From Jaapia argillacea MUCL 33604 (lineage: Eukaryota; Basidiomycota; Agaricomycetes; Jaapiales; Jaapiaceae), in the NCBI GenBank assembly GCA_000697665.1, contig KL197718.1, positions 338,338 through 401,823 on the forward strand: DNA of 63,486 bases, written 5' to 3'. Position numbers and translations under genes: made by a program. The notes under the pieces were generated by a model. The model did not search any database. It was not told the DNA's origin and worked only from the letters and a program-made list of their open reading frames with translations. This document shows, piece by piece, positions 57,151 to 63,486 of this stretch (the stretch's first letter is position 1; every line of letters begins with the position of its first letter).

Positions 57151-57996
57151 ATGGAGAGACCAGCCGAAGAGATTGAGCGTGTTATCAAGCTCTTGGTCGA
57201 AGCCGTTTCACCTGAGGTTCAGTTAGCTGCGGTACAAAAGTCCGTCCCATTCACATCTATACAGCGCATACATGGCCCTCTAACAATCAAATCACAGGTA
57301 TTTCACGCCCGATGCTGAGTTTCGGCACCCCATTTGTCAAGTCGTCTCAGGTCCTAACTCTCGTGAAGACATCGTTGGGATTTTCCAGTGAGTTGTGCTC
57401 CCCAAACTTACCACCGTGTCAGGGGGGTGAACCTTGTCTCTCGCTCGCAGGTGGTACCGAATCATGTCCCCGAAGATTCACATCGACGTTAACTCCACAT
57501 GTGAGTGCTTATCTGCCTAACCTAGCACGACCTTCATGGGGCGCACAGTTTGGAACCCTCAAGATAAGACGCTGGTCACGGATTCGACACAGGTCTTCCA
57601 CATTCGCTACAGTCTCCTTGCGCCGGCGCCAGCTCGGTAATCCCATAATCATTTGCAGCAGAACCGTCTTGGCTCACAAATGGCTTTCATTTCTCCAGAT
57701 TACTCACCCGTATACAACTTCGAGAAATCGACGGTCTCTACTACATCTCCAAACAAGAGGATTTCTACCACCCCGAGGTGTGTACTTTTGTTTCACTCAG
57801 ATATAACCGTTTCATGTTTGCGTTACAGGACCTCGCGAATCTTGTTGTACCCCCGCTAGCACCTATAGTCCGCCTGATCCTCTCATTCGCAGGCCTGGCT
57901 TCAAACGTCAATGCAGCTGTTTTCCAAATATTGGGTTTCTGGAGGCCTAGCGGTTGTGTCGTCACCACCATCAATGGGGTAAAGCGCACTGATTGA
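57151..57996 (+). CDS. SigF-like NTF2-fold protein
   Basis: Six exons join in phase (57151-57239, 57298-57387, 57451-57500, 57549-57636, 57699-57777, 57829-57996), 187 aa, all introns GT..AG. The product begins MERPAEEIERVIKLLVEAV. It carries YFTPDAEFRHPIC, SREDIVGIFQWYRIMSP and FHIRYSLLAPAPARLLTR, then a more hydrophobic C-terminus, VVPPLAPIVRLILSFAGL. This looks like the fungal SigF-like, NTF2-fold (SnoaL-type) family, small proteins of unknown role, some with an enzyme-like pocket. Start chosen at the first in-frame Met. Convergent with the downstream P450, 157 nt apart. Confidence 0.78.
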
Positions 57997-58153
57997 TGGG
58001 TTAGAATGAGTGTACGAAGCACACTTGTGGCGAGCACTGTAGCCGATAACACCTGAACCATAGATATAGACCAATCCGTGTATCCCATTCCTTTGTACTT
58101 GTACTGAGTGGCATAACTTGATCATGTTCCATTCTGAGCCCAGTGCCTGGAGT

Positions 58154-60460
58154 CTACGTCGTCTCCACCAGCTTCTCCATGTGTTCTCTCGGCCTCACGT
58201 CGAACTTGAAAGGGTCTGGCATCCTAGACGGGCATGAATGGCAACACTCGCAGGATGAGAGTATGAAACCTACGTGAAAACGCTATTGTTGTAGTGAGCC
58301 ACAGGGTCTACCTCGTTCCCGTTCTCATCCTTAGCCTTTCGAAGGTCGAGTGCTGCTAGCATTGACACCATCAACAACCAAACGGTCGACTCTGCGAGGT
58401 GCATCCCGGGGCAACGCCTAAGGACCGCGAATCATCATCACACTGATCACCAGATGGTAAGATGGGGAATAAGCACGCACCGACGACCGAAACCGAACAC
58501 ATATGTCCGAGGATCCCGCTTACGCTCTGTTTGCTCGTCTGCCTTCTCTAGAAAACGATCTGGATCAAATTTGTTCGGGTTTGGGAAGAGCGATTCATCA
58601 TGAAGCATTGCCCTGAGAGAACTAGCATCAGAATGAAGTGAGTTGTTAGGTAAGATGACCGTCAAACCAAATGTTGGCGAACACCTTGAATGATGCCTGG
58701 TATTAGATTCAGCGCTCGATAACTAATGCGCGAAACATACCAGAGATCCCTTTGGAAGAAACATGCCCTTGTAGATATCATCCTCCATGAGCCTATGTGG
58801 TACGCCTGCCATGCATCCATAAATTCATTCCGGACGCGACATGAAAAATTCCGATTACCCACCGACGGCCACAGGCGAAGCCCACCTCCAACACTCGCTC
58901 ATAACGCACTCGGTGTAGGGGAGGAAAGGTCGATCGCTCAGGGTGGGTAACCTTTCCGATCCAACGACAGAATCGATCTCTTTCTGAGCTTTTATTTGTA
59001 CTTCAGGGTGGAGTACCATAGCTAGAATGAATTGCGACATCGTCGTGATTGTCTGTAAAAAAGGAGGATTAGGTCGTCATCTGGATAACTGAACATTCCC
59101 TTACGGTGTCAAGGCTGCCTAATTGGAGAGTATATTAGTTATCCGAGCATTGGGTTATGAGTACGAGGGCATACCAGAATATATAGTGTTCGCTGCCCAC
59201 TTCAGGTCGAATTCCATCTGGGGATCAATGGCCTGCCCTTCACGCTGCCAAAGGGTGGAACAGAAACAAGGAGTACAGTCGCCGGTCTTCTGTGGAGGGT
59301 CGGGGACTTGAGATAGATCCGAGATGGACAGGTTGGAAAAGATAGCTTACCATCTTGGACTTGAACGATGCGAATGGTTTCTCAGCAAACTCTTCGAATT
59401 TAGCTTTCCATACAGCTGCCTTGCGCTTGAACCCAGCTCCGGGAAACCACGTAGGGATATGTTTCACTTCACATCATGACTCAAAGTGAGTTGGGGCCCA
59501 CCACTTCGACAATCGGTAAGACTCACAGAAGGGGAGGACATCCACCAGCCAGACTCCTCCTCCAGCAGTTAGATGGTTCGCAAACAAGTCGCCACACTCC
59601 TATGCCGCAAAGGTCAGGTCTCGATGACATATACTCGCAGGCCGACAGACCTCGGCTATCGTGAGGAATTCGTCGTCGTCAGAAGTCACTTGATGACCAT
59701 ATATTACATTCAACGTTAGCGTCCCAGCATATCTGGAATCCTCTCCAGGTTAAGTCTCGCGTCTAAGAAGATCCCAAGTCGTACCTTCTAATATGGTCCA
59801 TATAAGCCGATGGGTTGGAGAGCAAGCGTCGGAGGAAGGGTAGCGATTCAATCTCAAGGAGTGGTTGGTACGCCTTGATTGCGACCGGGTTTAGAGCTTG
59901 TTGCATCAGCCTGCGGTGACGGCGTAATTGGTCGCCATAATGTGTGAAGGGAAGCTGCACCACTGGTTAGAATTGCTTAAAAGAGGAGCAAATATCATAC
60001 TATATTTTCAGCTCCACATCTGTCTCGAATAAGCCATGGGGTCAGCGTGAGTTTGACGAGTACTTCCAAGCACACTTACAAATCGGATAGCATGACTAGA
60101 TGTGGTCGATCGGAATATATGGCACCTCTCTTCTCCATCAAATCAATCGCAGTCTCCGAGTCGTTAAGAAAGATGATGCCCAACCCGAAGACATGGAGAT
60201 AAACGAGCTGCCCTATGGAACCCGGTGATAAGGGGGCGTTCCATCAGGAGGAAGCTGCGAGGGGACGTACCAAACTGTGCAGCCCATTTCGTGGCGGTAA
60301 GCCACATTTGTGTCATTGGCATGTCCAAGACATTACCAACCAAGGGCAAGGCTTTAGGACCTGGAGGGTGGTGGAGTGGTGGTGTCACTCTCTTTGGACG
60401 AAAGAAAAGAGCAGCAAAGACGACGGCCGATACCAGTGTCACAAGAATCGAGAGATACAT
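58154..60460 (-). CDS. Cytochrome P450 monooxygenase
   Basis: Starts at 60460 (MYLSILVTLVSAVVFAALFF, an N-terminal membrane anchor), then HPPGPKALPLVGNVLDMP. Spliced landmarks: HYGDQLRRHRRLMQQAL (C-helix), ExxR in CVMSECWRWASP, FDPDRFLEK, and the heme loop FGFGRRRCPG, split by an intron. The stop is TAG at 58154. A 17-nt exon (58668-58684) is needed to join GSL to AMLHDESLF in frame. It resembles OrdA/CYP5150-type enzymes in organisation but I cannot assign a family. It is about 460 nt from the FAD monooxygenase and on the same strand. Confidence 0.9.
58668..58684 (-). other. 17-nt microexon in the P450 gene
   Basis: The sequence gtgttcgccaacatttg is flanked by AG upstream and GT downstream. 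It supplies VFANI plus part of a Trp codon, restoring a conserved P450 stretch (SLVFANIWAML). Confidence 0.7.
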
Positions 60461-60919
60461 GTTCGAAGAAGGTGAACGAGCAAGATTAGGAATGAGTTCC
60501 TTCAGATGAGACTTGGAGTGGTTGGCAGGTGGTAACTGCGTGGTACTTGTAAGGTCCGACGGAATTCAATCGCAGCATTCCTCTGCTGAGCTCAGGGTCG
60601 AATTCGATGGATCTGATGGCTCGGGAGAACATCGCATGGATTCTTTTAGAGTTCGTGCCCCTGGGCAAGGTCAGCCACGGGCATCGTGAGAGATATGAGG
60701 TGGTTGGAAGGCGGAGGTTTGACAGATACGGAGAGAAGAGAAGAAATTGAAATGTGACCAAGGCTGGGTGCCAGATCGTTGACTGGTGCACTGATCCTCA
60801 CTCTCTTCAATGAGGGAAAACAGGTTGGCCAGTACCAATGGGAAACTTGCGACGGCTTGCAAACAAATGGATAAGATGACTGCTCACCACAACTCATACA
60901 GAGGCAACTGTAGGCGGCA

Positions 60920-62704
60920 TCATTGACCACTGCAACTGCAGCTATCTGATAACATCTCCAAAGCTCTCTGCTTATCTCCCTCAGCGGTTGTAGTCCAGGC
61001 CCACATCCATCGTCTCTCAAACTCTTCACCCATCTCCTTCAACTTTTCCATATCCCATCCTGCGCCCTCCTTCGAACGGACTTCATCCTGGAAGTATCCA
61101 GGACTATTGAACTCGTACATCATTCCGTTCGACCTTGATCCTTCGAGAACCCGGTTTGCGATTGGGACGCGGACAGTATCGTATATTTCAAGAGCTCGAC
61201 GAAGGGTGGAACGAGTACAGAGTGGATTCACAAGGAGGGCAGACAGAATGTATGCGTCCTAAAAGGTTCCTGTCAAGAGGACGCTTAAACCATAACAAAG
61301 GCGAAGCAATTACCTCGATGGCCTGACCAGCCCCAGAACCTTGGTGGGGCGTCATGGCGTGTGCCTGAAATGAACGACTCAGTGATGAAAACTTATCAGC
61401 GGATTGTGGACATACAGCATCACCTAAAAGTGCAACACGTCCAGAGATATACGATTCCAGGGGCATGAGTGCGTGTATGGCCCAACGAGATGGATATTCG
61501 ATGCACTGAAAGATAATGAGTTGGGGCGAGTCATGGGAGACCTTTGCTTACATCGAGTAGGGCCTGAACCTCTGGTTCCCAATCTGAAAATTCGGCCAAC
61601 ATTTCGGCTTTGGTCACATTGACGACACTCGGCCCGTCGAAGGCGGTTCCTTCAAGATGAGGTTTGGAATGGAAGGAAACCACATTTATGATTTGGCCCC
61701 GCGATATGGGAAAGACGATGAGGTGCTGCGATACTTGTGAGGAAGGATCCTTCCGAGTAATTTAGATAGGAGTAGTCACCCTATCTTGACCCATATACTA
61801 GAAAAACTTTAGCGATAGTAACGCCGATGAGCGCAAGGGAACCTACATTCATTGCGCGACTGAAGACCTGATGCTGAGGCAACTTCGCCTCAAGGACCGG
61901 ACGAGGAATCAATCCACGGTATGCAACGGTGCCACTCCATATCGGAGAAACCCGTTGCAATAAGTTGCGAGCCTCCTCTTGCGAAGTGTTGGCAATCTCA
62001 TTCTCGAGCATGGTACGCCTGACAGCCGACTTGATACCATCCGCGCCTAGGAGCACGTCACAAGTCGATGTCGTCCCATCTTGGAATTTGAGGACAATCG
62101 GAGAGGATGAGGATGGTTCGGTGTACGTTGTGATGCGCTTGTTGAAATATGTGTGACAAGAAGACGGAAGATTTTTGAGAATAGCTTGCTGGAATTCCGC
62201 GCGATGAAAGGAGTAGAAGCCATCTAAAGACGAGCTTCAATCAGATTTCGCAGATAGCGATAAACTCAGACGTACCAGAAGTCACCAATTCGTAGAATGT
62301 TAGGCCTTCGGGTTGATCGCTTTTACGGAAGGTAAACGAAAGTTGCTCTTCATGTGAGGACGGTCAGTGAAGTCTGGTCCCTCCTCGCTACAGACATTGC
62401 TCACCAGGTTCACCAGACTCTGATCTGGAGCTAGCCAACTCAGCGAGATCCTTGTCTAACCCAAGGGCTTGCATGATCTTCCAGACGCGAGGAAACGCCC
62501 CAATACCAGCACCTATTTCATTGAAATTATGTGCAGCCTCGAACAGATGAACTTCTAGGCCAGGACATCGAGATAGGGCGACTGCGCAAGTCAAACCGGC
62601 GACGCCCCCTCCGCTACATTCCGCAAAACATTCAGCATGGAAAATGAATATTCATATTATACTCACCATACGGCGACTTTGAGCCTCGGTTCGATACTGC
62701 CCAT
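60920..62704 (-). CDS. FAD-dependent monooxygenase, salicylate hydroxylase-like
   Basis: Starts at 62704 (MGSIEPRLKVAV). After a short intron comes the Rossmann motif CGGGVAGLTCAVAL (GxGxxG), then VHLFEAAHNFNEIGAGIG. The DG motif is visible as LLGADGIKSAVRR, and the GD motif as RVALLGDA-AHAMTPHQGSGAGQAIEDAY once two introns are removed. The stop is at 60920. The order and length of about 440-450 aa fit group A flavoprotein hydroxylases that add oxygen to aromatic or similar rings using NAD(P)H. It is next to and in the same direction as a P450, so the two may act in one pathway. No membrane segment is seen. Confidence 0.9.
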
Positions 62705-63104
62705 GATGACAATGCCAGAGGGTGACGACGGGTGCGGAATCTAGGACGATAGGCCAGCAGTGTCCTGGACAGGTGTCCTAGAAGCTCCTATTCATAGATC
62801 CTGGGTTGGTGTTGTTGCGGCATTGGTGTTCATGGGAGAGGAATGTAAATACTTCGGATCGGTCACGTCGTACCAGTGGGCCAGGTGAGCGCGTCGGCAT
62901 ACCACCGTCCGTGGAGATTTATCCGTACGTCGAACGATATATATTCAGAGGATGATGCATTGATGATGATCACCAACTCTTTGAAAAGTTGTGGTCACTC
63001 GTGGTTGACATGTTGACAAGTTGGCCAAACCGACGAGCCACGGCTCGCTGTTTCGGAACCTGTTGCGTTGAACCCAAGCCTAGACTTGCTACGGCGTCTC
63101 TGAT
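62705..63104. other. Upstream region of the FAD monooxygenase
   Basis: Probably the promoter; a TATATATTC stretch lies near 62939-62947. No other gene is recognised. Confidence 0.4.
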
Positions 63105-63486
63105 ACACTGAGGGACAAAAGTATTTTGGGTCAAGCCACGAGTGTGAGATCTGACTAAGCAGAGTGGCTGGGGGAGTCCTGCTTGGGGTAATAGAGACCT
63201 GTTCACCCAACATCTGTCTCTGCAAAAGTATGAGAGGTCATCTGTGAATTTGGGATAGATAGAGGGGTATTTTTGTAGGGGTCCACCAAATATCTGACTC
63301 TAACTCGAGAAAAATGCTGATTCTCGCAACAGCTATTGAGGGATTAAAGGGACCAAGACCATGGTCCACAAGAGCTTTGACTGATTGTTTGATATGCATC
63401 AAGACTTTGGGTGTTCCATGGAAAACTGAGGTAAAAAATGAGATTTTTCTGAATTTGACTCTTTCTCAAGGATTTCCAGAGGGGGG
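63105..63486. mobile_element. Possible Tc1/mariner-like end running off the window
   Basis: After TA, the sequence cactgagggacaaaagtatt resembles a Tc1/mariner terminus and the end of the foldback at 34739. The partner end is not in the window and no transposase is seen, so this is tentative. Confidence 0.3.

Overview
The window looks like nuclear DNA of an Agaricomycete (mushroom-forming basidiomycete). Genes have many short introns of about 48-61 nt. There is a Plavaka-type transposase remnant and Ty3/gypsy chromoviruses, and the genes include an Argonaute and an EOS1-family membrane protein. No bacterial features are present. One assembly gap (N, 19056-19808) lies inside a hexanucleotide repeat.

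Layout. The left two thirds (1 to about 39.3 kb) is transposon-dominated. It holds a decayed Ty3/gypsy chromovirus (element 1, 355-8580), a second Ty3/gypsy of another lineage (element 2, 11658-20262) carrying two nested solo LTRs, a Plavaka transposase fragment (20.3-21.06 kb), tRNA-like SINE heads, a third Ty3/gypsy on the minus strand (element 3, 24430-33224) and a 677-bp Tc1-like foldback element (34739-35415). Element 3 sits in an exon of a cytochrome P450 pseudogene. That pseudogene belongs to segmental copy A (22468-34541); the sister copy B (39313-45375) keeps an apparently intact P450. Copy B is itself split by a 2.7-kb insertion with inverted repeats and an 11-bp target duplication. 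The insertion carries the start of a RecQ-like helicase gene and a convergent DUF6589-type gene. This is the best candidate for an undescribed mobile system, and the empty site survives in copy A.

The right third (45.7-62.7 kb) is an ordinary gene region: an EOS1-like gene (-), about 4.6 kb with nothing recognised, a full-length Argonaute (-), a decayed and an intact copy of a small SigF/NTF2-like gene (+), a full-length P450 (-) and a salicylate-hydroxylase-like FAD monooxygenase (-). The last two may act together in oxidative metabolism.

Two themes link the regions. First, decay in the transposon-rich part is dominated by CpG to TpG/CpA change. All 14 in-frame stops traced in element 1 are TGA, and in an aligned 140-nt block P450 copy A has lost 10 of 11 CpGs still present in copy B. 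Second, the two chromovirus families share a probable self-priming arrangement: the predicted 5' end of the transcript, 33-34 nt from the TATA box, is complementary to the sequence just inside the 5' LTR. All function calls come from reading motifs and trial splicing by eye; no database search was run.
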